In this document: positions 15,449 through 22,988 of the stretch, piece after piece
How the letters are laid out: the number at the start of each line of letters is the position of its first letter
Position numbering within the stretch: position 1 is the stretch's first letter
Source: an uncultured Bacteroidales bacterium
Lineage (GTDB): Bacteria; Bacteroidota; Bacteroidia; Bacteroidales; FEN-979
DNA: 57,897 bases
Direction of reading: 5' to 3'
NCBI GenBank assembly: GCA_903837605.1
Contig: CAILVF010000005.1
Span: 1-57,897, forward strand
Position numbers and translations under genes: made by a program
The notes under the pieces: generated by a model
Databases searched by the model: none
Told to the model about the DNA's origin: nothing
The model's input: only the letters and a program-made list of their open reading frames with translations

Positions 15449-18082
15449 ATGAAGATTTCTGAAATAGCAAAAGTTGTCGGGGGAAAATTATTCCCTGAAA
15501 GCGGCGGCGATGCTGAGGTTAGGGATATCCTGATCGACAGCCGCCGTTTGATCCGGCCCGAAGAGACGATGTTTGTTGCTATTGTCACCCCAAGGAATGA
15601 CGGGCACCAGTATATACAGGAGCTTTACGAAAAAGGGGTGAGGTTGTTTCTGGTTTCAAAAGACTGTTGCAATCATAATGATGATGAAACGAGCATTTCA
15701 CACAAACCGCCTTGGGTGCAGCGAAGCAAACCCCAGCGGCGGTGTGAAGATTCAAGTGAAATCACCATCGTTGTCCCAGACACCCTTGCCGCTCTCCAGG
15801 CTCTCGCCGCATTCCACCGCCGCCGGTTCGATATCCCTGTGATCGGCATCACGGGCAGCAACGGCAAGACCATCGTGAAGGAGTGGCTGTACCAGCTGCT
15901 GGCTCCTGATTACAATATCATCCGCAGTCCTAAATCATACAATTCCCAGATAGGCGTCCCGCTCTCGGTATGGAAGATGGAAAAGGAACACCAGCTTGCA
16001 ATCTTTGAAGCCGGGATCTCCATGCCGGGCGAGATGGAGAAACTGGAGGAGATCATACGGCCCGATTACGGGATCATCACCAATATAGGTCATGCGCATG
16101 ACGAGCATTTCAAGAGCACCATCCAAAAGACTGATGAAAAACTCAGGCTTTTCAAGCGTTCTAAAGTGGTCGTGTACTGTTCCGATTACGACCTGATCGA
16201 CACCTGCGTGAAACTCTGCGATCCCGACCGTACATACATTCCTTTTTCATGGAGCCGCAGCAAGCCCGCAGATCTCGAGGTGAAGAGCGTTACCCGTGAA
16301 CCGGGGACAGTGACCCGAAGTGTGGTGAATGTTTTATACAAGGGGAAGGAAATGTCGTTCGCGATCCCTTTTACCGACGATGCATCCGTTGAGAATGCAA
16401 TACATTGTTTTGCGATGTGCCTGGTACTGGATGAGTATGGGAGCAGGGAGCAGGGAGCGGGGAGCCGGGAGCAGGGAGTGGGAAACCGGCAGCCAGGAGC
16501 GGGGAGCAGGATCCAGGAGCGTTTTGAGACTCTTGCTCCGATCGCAATGAGGTTAGAGTTGAAAGATGCGATCAATCATTGTTCCCTAATCAACGACTCT
16601 TACAATTCAGATATCAACTCCCTGGGCATCGCGCTCGACTTCCTCATTCAGCAGAACCAGCATAGCAAAAAAACAGTGATCCTTTCCGACATTCTGCAGA
16701 GCGGGAGGGATAAGAACGATTTATACAACGAGATAGCGACATTGCTGGAAAGCAAGGGCATAAGCAAACTCATCGGCATTGGCCGGGATATGAATAAATA
16801 TTCCGATAAGTTTACAATGCAGAAAACCTTCTTTTATACCACTGATGATTTTTTGATGCATTATCCCGTCTCCACGTTCCAGGATGAATCCATCCTCCTG
16901 AAAGGCGCGCGCTTGTTCGAGTTTGAACGGATCAGCAACGCCCTTCAGCAGAAGGCGCATGAAACGGTGCTTGAGATCAACCTCGATGCGATGGTCCACA
17001 ACCTCAACTATTACCGTTCCCTTCTGAAGCCCGGGGTCAAAGTGATGGTGATGGTCAAAGCGTTTTCATACGGCAGCGGGAGTTACGAGATTGCAAACCT
17101 TTTGCAATACCACAGGGCCGATTACCTGGCCGTGGCTTATGCCGATGAAGGTGTTGAGCTGCGGAAAGCCGGGATCCATCTGCCAATCATGGTGATGAGC
17201 CCCGAAGAGCACAGCCTCGACACCCTGCTCAAATATAACCTGGAGCCGGAGATCTACAATATGCAGATCCTTGACCAGCTGATCGAAGCAGTGAAACGAA
17301 ACCAAACCTCCAACCAGGAAGCCGTGCGTGTACATATCAAGCTGGATACCGGGATGCACCGCCTAGGGTTCCAGGAGGATGAGATTGATGAGCTGATTAA
17401 AAGACTTGCCGGAGGAAGTGATATTGAAGATGCAAGCGGCATTACCGTCGTCTCGGTATTCTCCCATCTCGCCGCCAGTGAGGATGAGCGTGAAGATGAA
17501 TTTACCGCTAAGCAGATCGCGGCCTTCGAAAGAATGAGCTCCCGCATCATCAGCGCCGTCGGTTATCCGGTTTTACGGCATATCCTGAATTCAGCCGGTA
17601 TCAGCCGTTTCCCTGCGGCCCAGTTCGATATGGTACGGCTCGGAATAGGGTTGTACGGAGTGGGGGCGAATGAAAACGAACAGCTGCAAATGAGGAATGT
17701 AAGCACATTGCGCACCATCGTCATCCAGCTGAAAAATATTAAAAAAGGAGAAACCATAGGTTACAACAGAAAGGGAAAAGCCGGTGAAGACTGCAGCATT
17801 GCAGTGATCCCGATAGGTTATGCCGACGGGCTCGACCGCAGGCTGGGCAATGGAACCGGAAAGGTTTATATCGGCGGGAATGCTGCTCCTCTCATCGGCA
17901 ATGTATGCATGGACCTGGCGATGGCTGATGTGACTGGATTGGATGTGAAGGAAGGCGACGAAGTTGTTGTTTTCGATGATACCTGCCCGGTTGCGGAACT
18001 TGCAAAAGCTGCTGGAACTATCCCGTACGAAGTGATGACGGGGATTTCAAGAAGAGTTAAACGCATTTATTATCACGAATGA
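15449..18082 (+). CDS. murF-alr: MurF-Alr fusion: UDP-MurNAc-tripeptide D-Ala-D-Ala ligase plus alanine racemase
   Basis: Two peptidoglycan enzymes in one chain, a fusion known from Bacteroidota. The MurF half (about 1-500) has the ATP-binding loop GITGSNGKT near residue 133. The Alr half (from about 505) has the PLP lysine at residue 537 in MVKAFSYGSG and ends GYADGLDRRLGNG and EVMTGISRRV. GTG 15446 directly precedes ATG 15449; the ATG is preferred. The MurF half carries two foreign inserts: a 32-bp-family palindrome (core 15707-15743, giving KPPWVQRSKPQRRC) and a heptamer array (16439-16521, giving GAGSREQ repeats). Both lie between conserved segments. The stop overlaps the next start as ATGA. 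Confidence 0.93.
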   Translation: MKISEIAKVVGGKLFPESGGDAEVRDILIDSRRLIRPEETMFVAIVTPRNDGHQYIQELYEKGVRLFLVSKDCCNHNDDETSISHKPPWVQRSKPQRRCEDSSEITIVVPDTLAALQALAAFHRRRFDIPVIGITGSNGKTIVKEWLYQLLAPDYNIIRSPKSYNSQIGVPLSVWKMEKEHQLAIFEAGISMPGEMEKLEEIIRPDYGIITNIGHAHDEHFKSTIQKTDEKLRLFKRSKVVVYCSDYDLIDTCVKLCDPDRTYIPFSWSRSKPADLEVKSVTREPGTVTRSVVNVLYKGKEMSFAIPFTDDASVENAIHCFAMCLVLDEYGSREQGAGSREQGVGNRQPGAGSRIQERFETLAPIAMRLELKDAINHCSLINDSYNSDINSLGIALDFLIQQNQHSKKTVILSDILQSGRDKNDLYNEIATLLESKGISKLIGIGRDMNKYSDKFTMQKTFFYTTDDFLMHYPVSTFQDESILLKGARLFEFERISNALQQKAHETVLEINLDAMVHNLNYYRSLLKPGVKVMVMVKAFSYGSGSYEIANLLQYHRADYLAVAYADEGVELRKAGIHLPIMVMSPEEHSLDTLLKYNLEPEIYNMQILDQLIEAVKRNQTSNQEAVRVHIKLDTGMHRLGFQEDEIDELIKRLAGGSDIEDASGITVVSVFSHLAASEDEREDEFTAKQIAAFERMSSRIISAVGYPVLRHILNSAGISRFPAAQFDMVRLGIGLYGVGANENEQLQMRNVSTLRTIVIQLKNIKKGETIGYNRKGKAGEDCSIAVIPIGYADGLDRRLGNGTGKVYIGGNAAPLIGNVCMDLAMADVTGLDVKEGDEVVVFDDTCPVAELAKAAGTIPYEVMTGISRRVKRIYYHE
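15700..15762 (+). repeat. 32-bp-family palindromic element in frame inside murF-alr
   Basis: The 37-base core (15707-15743) differs at one base from the intergenic copy at 5182-5218. It folds into a stem of CCGCC/GGCGG and TTGGG/CCCCA. The following GGTGTGAAGATTCAAGTGAA matches the tail of other family members. Confidence 0.88.
16439..16521 (+). repeat. Heptamer array in frame inside murF-alr
   Basis: About eleven GGGAGCA-like heptamers encode GSREQGA repeats. They sit between LVLDEYG and RFETLAPIAMRLE, where other MurF proteins have only a short link. Confidence 0.93.
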
Positions 18083-19494
18083 AAGTACTTATTATCGGCG
18101 CAGGCCCTGCAGGATTAAGCTGCGGATACGAACTCACAAAAGCCGGGATAGAGGTTGAAGTATACGAGGCCTCGCCTTATGTTGGAGGTATGGCCAGGAG
18201 TTTCGACCTCTGGGGACAGAGGGTCGACATGGGGCCCCACCGGTTCTTCTCCAGGGAAAAACATATTAACGAATTCTTCACCACCCTCGTGAAGGACGAT
18301 TACACCCTGGTGAACAGGCTTACAAGGATCTACTACCGCAACAGGTTTTTTCACTATCCCATCAAGTTGTTCAATGTGCTTTTGAACCTGCCTCCGTTTA
18401 CCATCCTTTCGATACTCTGGGAATATATGCGCATCAGGATGTTCCCGTATAAAAACCCGACGACCTTCGAGGAGTGGGTCTCGAACCGTTTCGGGCGTAA
18501 ACTCTTTGAAATATTTTTCAAGCATTATTCCGAAAAACTCTGGGGTATCTCAACCTCAAAGATCGATGCCGATTGGGCCGCGCAGCGCATCAAATCGCTT
18601 TCACTCTGGGAGGCCGTGATCAGCGCCATCTTCGGGAATAAGGGCGATAAACATAAGACCCTTCTCGACCAGTTTGCCTATCCGAACAATGGCACGGGAA
18701 CCTTATATGAAAGGGCTGCCGAATATATCACAGCTCAAGGGGGAAAGGTCAATCTGCAGAACCCGGTGAAGAAAGTGATACAGGATGCGGGAGGCAGGGT
18801 CAGCGGGATCGAATTGAAAGACGGTACCATTGTGCTTGCCGACCGTGTTGTATCGACTATGCCGCTGACATTGATGGTAAAGGGTTTAAAAGATGTGCCT
18901 GCGGATGTGATTTCGGCGGCTGAGAAACTGTACTTCAGGAATACCATCCTCGTGTACCTGGAAGTGGATTCCATGGACCTGTTCAAAGATAACTGGATCT
19001 ACGTGCACTCTCCGGAAGTGAAACACGGTCGCATCACGAATTTCCGGAACTGGAGCAAGGACCTGAACCGCGATAAAAAGACTACCATACTCTGCATGGA
19101 GTTCTGGGCTTTCGACCATGATGAGATCTGGAAAGACAAGGATGAGAACATAGCTGAACTGGCGATGAAGGAGATCCATATCATGAAACTGGTACCTCCG
19201 CAAACGAAAATACTGAACACTTTTGTGCTGAGGGTTCCCCGCTGTTATCCCGTTTACGAAACGGGCTACCAGGTGAACCTGAAGAAAGTCGAGAATTATC
19301 TCGATACGGTTGAAAACCTTATCCCCATTGGCCGTTACGGGGCTTTCAAATACAATAACCAGGACCATTCGATTTTAATGGGCATACTCGCCGCCGACAA
19401 GATCACCCAGGGTCTCAATACCGACCTCTGGAAGATCAATACCGATGTGGAATACCAGGAAGAAGCACGTATCAAGGACGTACTAATTCAATAG
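18079..19494 (+). CDS. FAD-dependent oxidoreductase, UDP-galactopyranose-mutase-like
   Basis: The 471-residue protein starts with the FAD-binding LIIGAGPAGLSCGYEL, followed by YEASPYVGGMARSF and a DMGPHRFF motif near the flavin. The KLWGISTSKIDADWAAQRI segment and the C-terminal PIGRYGAFKYNNQDHS resemble Glf-like and protoporphyrinogen-oxidase-like amine oxidases found in glycan clusters. A role in making or modifying a nucleotide sugar or lipid-linked sugar is plausible but not shown. It overlaps murF-alr by four bases and stands at the head of the glycan region. Confidence 0.8.
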   Translation: MKVLIIGAGPAGLSCGYELTKAGIEVEVYEASPYVGGMARSFDLWGQRVDMGPHRFFSREKHINEFFTTLVKDDYTLVNRLTRIYYRNRFFHYPIKLFNVLLNLPPFTILSILWEYMRIRMFPYKNPTTFEEWVSNRFGRKLFEIFFKHYSEKLWGISTSKIDADWAAQRIKSLSLWEAVISAIFGNKGDKHKTLLDQFAYPNNGTGTLYERAAEYITAQGGKVNLQNPVKKVIQDAGGRVSGIELKDGTIVLADRVVSTMPLTLMVKGLKDVPADVISAAEKLYFRNTILVYLEVDSMDLFKDNWIYVHSPEVKHGRITNFRNWSKDLNRDKKTTILCMEFWAFDHDEIWKDKDENIAELAMKEIHIMKLVPPQTKILNTFVLRVPRCYPVYETGYQVNLKKVENYLDTVENLIPIGRYGAFKYNNQDHSILMGILAADKITQGLNTDLWKINTDVEYQEEARIKDVLIQ

Positions 19495-19513
19495 TTGGGA
19501 ATATTGTAATTGA

Positions 19514-19556
19514 GCGGAGATAAACCGCAGCAGCGTTGCGATATATGAGCGAACAC
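19514..19556 (+). repeat. Degenerate 32-bp-family copy at the truncated end of the next gene
   Basis: AAACCGCAGCAGCGTTGCGA followed by ATATGAGCGAACA resembles the 32-bp family. It lies where the first ~135 codons of the following gene are missing. Confidence 0.55.
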
Positions 19557-19564
19557 TTGTATTT

Positions 19565-21019
19565 ATGATTGTAGCAATATCAAGTATAATAACCCTGATC
19601 GGCCTGTGGTACGTACTTCATAAGTACTTCACCGCCGGGGTGACGCTTGCGACCCTGCTGCTGCTGGTACTTGGCACGAACTTCTTTTTGATGTCGGTAT
19701 ACAGCGGCGCCGTACAGGCGAGCATGCTGCTGGCCCTGCTGGTGCTCGTGGTTTGGATGACCGCCCGCTGGTATGAAAAACCGGGATGGGTTGAAGCTGC
19801 TGTACTCGGACTTGCCATGGGGAGCCTGATCTTTATAAAACCTGCAGGAGCCGCTTCATTCCTGCTTTTCTTTTTCTGGGGGGCATACAATAAAGAAACT
19901 TTCAGTCTCAAATGGAAAATGTTCAGGGAAAAGTTGTGGCAGTTCATCCTTATCATCGTTCTATTCGGAACAGGGATAGGTTTAAGGCTGATTTTTCCCC
20001 AGGCTTTTGCAGGAACCTGGTTCTGCGATTATGTGGAACATAAACGGGCTGTTTATTTTCTCGCCCCCTGGCTCTGGCTGGTGCTTTTTTCGATTAAAAA
20101 CGGCTGGCTGATCTATACACCCCTGGTGCTGTTTGCAATCCCGGGATTCTATATCCTGGCCGAAAGGAATAAAAGTATCTTCTATTCAACATTCCTGTTT
20201 TCACTGGTATTTATACTCCTGCTTGCTTCCACTCCCGATGCGGCAACCCCCGACAATTTTTCACAGGCGAAGATGACCGAGATCTTTGCCGTGTTATTCA
20301 TCCCGCTCGGATATTTTATCAGCTGGATCTTTGAAGGCGGATGGCTGAGGAGGACGGCCTTCGGCCTCATCCTCGTTGCGCTTGCTGCCCTTAACCTGTT
20401 CCAGACCTGGCAGTACCGCAACAGGATACTGAACCCATGGTTCACAACCCCCGGATATTACAGGGCGGTATTCCTGGAATCCAATGTGAACGCGAAAACA
20501 CGGATGCTGCAGGAGTTTTACAACCTTGACATGAGTTCGTACCTCGCCAACGAAAACGATTTTAACATTTCCACCCTTGTATATCTTGGTTTTGAAAATG
20601 ACCCCACGGGATACGGCGGACATATACAGGAAAAAATTGCCGCCTCCGGAAAAGGGGCGATGAGGCTCGACACCAGCCTGAGATTCACCCCCGACGTAAG
20701 CATGCCCGTCTCAAAGCTGCCATCGGCATACCCCTTGGGAATACGTTTATCGGCATTGGTTTATTCGGAAACGGATTTCACAACCAATCCCGCAAATCTC
20801 ATTATTACTTTAAGACACGAAGAACAGTTTTACAGGTACAAAACAATCTCGCTTAAGGAACTGAACCTTGAAAAAGGAAAGTGGAACAATGTTAAACTTG
20901 ATTATGTAATACCCCACGCCTGCGACCCCGCCGATCTGATGATCTGCAACCTGTGGTATACAGGCAATTCGGCGATGTATATTGATGACCTGAAGGTGGA
21001 AGTGTTTGAACAGAAGTGA
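19565..21019 (+). CDS. GT-C-like membrane protein with jelly-roll tail, N-terminally truncated
   Basis: The 484-residue protein has many membrane helices and a C-terminal domain (about 360-484) ending MYIDDLKVEVFEQK. It is a paralogue of the next two genes. Its first residues align to about residue 130 of those proteins, so it lacks the first helix and the outside loop with the WSDxxxYYxYLPA motif, where GT-C enzymes keep their catalytic acidic residue. An in-frame TGA at 19511 and a repeat fragment occupy the place of the missing part. It is either a remnant or a non-catalytic partner; the rest of the frame is intact. An octamer array starts at its stop. Confidence 0.7.
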   Translation: MIVAISSIITLIGLWYVLHKYFTAGVTLATLLLLVLGTNFFLMSVYSGAVQASMLLALLVLVVWMTARWYEKPGWVEAAVLGLAMGSLIFIKPAGAASFLLFFFWGAYNKETFSLKWKMFREKLWQFILIIVLFGTGIGLRLIFPQAFAGTWFCDYVEHKRAVYFLAPWLWLVLFSIKNGWLIYTPLVLFAIPGFYILAERNKSIFYSTFLFSLVFILLLASTPDAATPDNFSQAKMTEIFAVLFIPLGYFISWIFEGGWLRRTAFGLILVALAALNLFQTWQYRNRILNPWFTTPGYYRAVFLESNVNAKTRMLQEFYNLDMSSYLANENDFNISTLVYLGFENDPTGYGGHIQEKIAASGKGAMRLDTSLRFTPDVSMPVSKLPSAYPLGIRLSALVYSETDFTTNPANLIITLRHEEQFYRYKTISLKELNLEKGKWNNVKLDYVIPHACDPADLMICNLWYTGNSAMYIDDLKVEVFEQK

Positions 21020-21142
21020 GCTGGATGGCTGGGTGACTGGGTGACTGGGTGACTGGATGACTGGAAAACTGGATGACTGGGTGACTGGATGACTGGATGA
21101 CTGGATAACTGGATAGTTGGATAACTGGATAACTGGATGACG
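21020..21142 (+). repeat. Octamer array between two GT-C paralogues
   Basis: About fifteen units of the GGGTGACT/GGATGACT/GGATAACT type begin immediately after the TGA stop of the previous gene. The last unit (GGATGACGG) supplies the ATG of the next gene. Confidence 0.92.
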
Positions 21143-22987
21143 GAATTAAAAAATATCGAACATCACAATAGTAAGCGAGTGAAAAAGCAGGATAACGATG
21201 CGAAGCGGCTTAACCCGCATCCAGATATCCAGTTATCCAGTCATCCCGCATCCCGGGACCTGGTGATCTTCATCCTCATCTTCGCCGCCGGCATCTTCCT
21301 TACCATCAACAACAACATCCGCGACGGGCAGATCCGGCACCCGGGAAAGATCTGGTCCGATGCCGCGCATTACTATGTATACATGCCGGCAACCTTCATA
21401 TATGGCTGGGATGTATACAGGTTCCCATACAAGATCGAAAAGAAATTCGAAGGGTTCATCCTGAATGATAAAACCGGGAAAGTCGAGATCAAGACCACTT
21501 GCGGGGAAGCCATATTGCTCACGCCTTTCTTCCTGGCAGCACATGCATCGGCATACATTTTTAAACTGCCCATGGATGGATTTTCTTCGTTTTACCAGGT
21601 ATTCATGCTCATCGGCTGCGTGTTTTATTTTACCCTGGGATTATTCTTCATAAAGAAATTCCTCGACTATTATTTTAAACATTCCGTAGCTCTCATCTCT
21701 GTTTTAATCATAGCCCTGACCAGCCAGATCTATTATTACGCTTACGAGGCTGCATTGATGTCGCATGTATACTCCTTCTTCCTGTTCAGCGCTTTTTTAT
21801 ACCTTCTGAAAAAATATCTTGAAGGGGGAAAGAGATCCTATACCCTGTTTTCACTTCTAAGCCTGAGTCTTGCACTAGCCGTGCTGCTGAGACCGACTAA
21901 TGTGCTGGTCATTTTGTGGATGGCGTTCCTCGACCTGAAATCGGCCAGGGAACTCTGGCAAAGGATACTGTTTTTCCTGAACCCCAAACGAAGCCTCATC
22001 TATATCCTTATCCAGTTTGCTGTGCTCATTCCCCAGTTCCTTTACTGGAACTACTTATCGGGGCATTATATCTATTTTTCCTACCCGGGCGAAGTGTTTT
22101 TCTGGGGGTATCCCATGCTGCTGCAGGTCTGGTTTTCCCCGTTCAACGGCTTATTCCCATACCACCCATTGTGGATCCTTCTGCTGGCAGGCATTGGAAT
22201 TATGATCTGGCGGAGGAAGCTGAACGGATTGTTCTCGCTGGTGTTTTTCCTCCTCGCTTCCTACGTTTTCTCATGCTGGCATTGCTGGTTCTACGGGGGA
22301 AGTTTCGGCTTCCGCCCGCTCGCCGAATTCATAGTATTTATGGCCCTTCCTCTGGGATGGCTCATACTTGCGATTAGCCAATGGAAAAACCTGTTCCTGA
22401 GATCTTCCATGGTATTCCTTTTCTTAATACTGGTTTACTTCAACCTGATGCAGTTCTACAACTACAATATTTTCACGGGAGGGATGTGGTCATGGGATGA
22501 TTTCTTCATCAAGCTAAAAAATTACGAACTGGTTGACTATCCCCAGAAAACCTATACATGGAAAACCGATTTTTCAAATATTTACGGGTATGAACCTATC
22601 TTCCAGACCTGGAAACACCCGCGCTCAAGGGTCATTGCCAGTTATTGCGACAAAGGCATCCGTGACAATGCACATTATAAACGCCGTCTCTCAGCCATCC
22701 TTGACCACCCGGTTTCAAAACTCAGCCTGAGCGTCTGGGTTTATTCTCCCGATTCAAACCTGACCCATGCCAGCTGGATCTGCCGCATCGACAGCGCCGG
22801 CACACTGATCTTTTTTAAGACATTACAGTTTGATGATTTCGTAAAGAAGAAGGATATTTACACCGAAGTTCACGGAATGATTGATATCCCCGAGTGGGTG
22901 GACCAGAACACCGCCATCCATTTTTATGTTGAGAACCCCGGGGGAAGGGAGTTCTACTTTGACGATATGAGCATTAAATTCGAATAG
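21137..22987 (+). CDS. GT-C-like membrane glycosyltransferase with jelly-roll tail (paralogue 2)
   Basis: The 616-residue protein has a repeat-derived N-terminal tail (about 1-37), a first helix, an outside loop with IWSDAAHYYVYMPATF, about ten further helices, and a C-terminal beta-rich domain (about 470-616) ending REFYFDDMSIKFE. The topology suits a polyprenyl-phosphate-sugar-dependent glycosyltransferase acting on the outer face of the inner membrane. The tail resembles a CBM4/9-like jelly roll. No sugar specificity can be read. The ATG lies in an octamer array, and codons 28-37 contain octamers again, so the true start may be further inside. Confidence 0.75.
   Translation: MTELKNIEHHNSKRVKKQDNDAKRLNPHPDIQLSSHPASRDLVIFILIFAAGIFLTINNNIRDGQIRHPGKIWSDAAHYYVYMPATFIYGWDVYRFPYKIEKKFEGFILNDKTGKVEIKTTCGEAILLTPFFLAAHASAYIFKLPMDGFSSFYQVFMLIGCVFYFTLGLFFIKKFLDYYFKHSVALISVLIIALTSQIYYYAYEAALMSHVYSFFLFSAFLYLLKKYLEGGKRSYTLFSLLSLSLALAVLLRPTNVLVILWMAFLDLKSARELWQRILFFLNPKRSLIYILIQFAVLIPQFLYWNYLSGHYIYFSYPGEVFFWGYPMLLQVWFSPFNGLFPYHPLWILLLAGIGIMIWRRKLNGLFSLVFFLLASYVFSCWHCWFYGGSFGFRPLAEFIVFMALPLGWLILAISQWKNLFLRSSMVFLFLILVYFNLMQFYNYNIFTGGMWSWDDFFIKLKNYELVDYPQKTYTWKTDFSNIYGYEPIFQTWKHPRSRVIASYCDKGIRDNAHYKRRLSAILDHPVSKLSLSVWVYSPDSNLTHASWICRIDSAGTLIFFKTLQFDDFVKKKDIYTEVHGMIDIPEWVDQNTAIHFYVENPGGREFYFDDMSIKFE
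21219..21250 (+). repeat. Octamers in frame inside GT-C paralogue 2
   Basis: ATCCAGAT, ATCCAGTT, ATCCAGTC and ATCCCGCA follow each other. This is the stop-free orientation of the octamer and encodes HPDIQLSSHP. Confidence 0.85.
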
Positions 22988-22988
22988 G

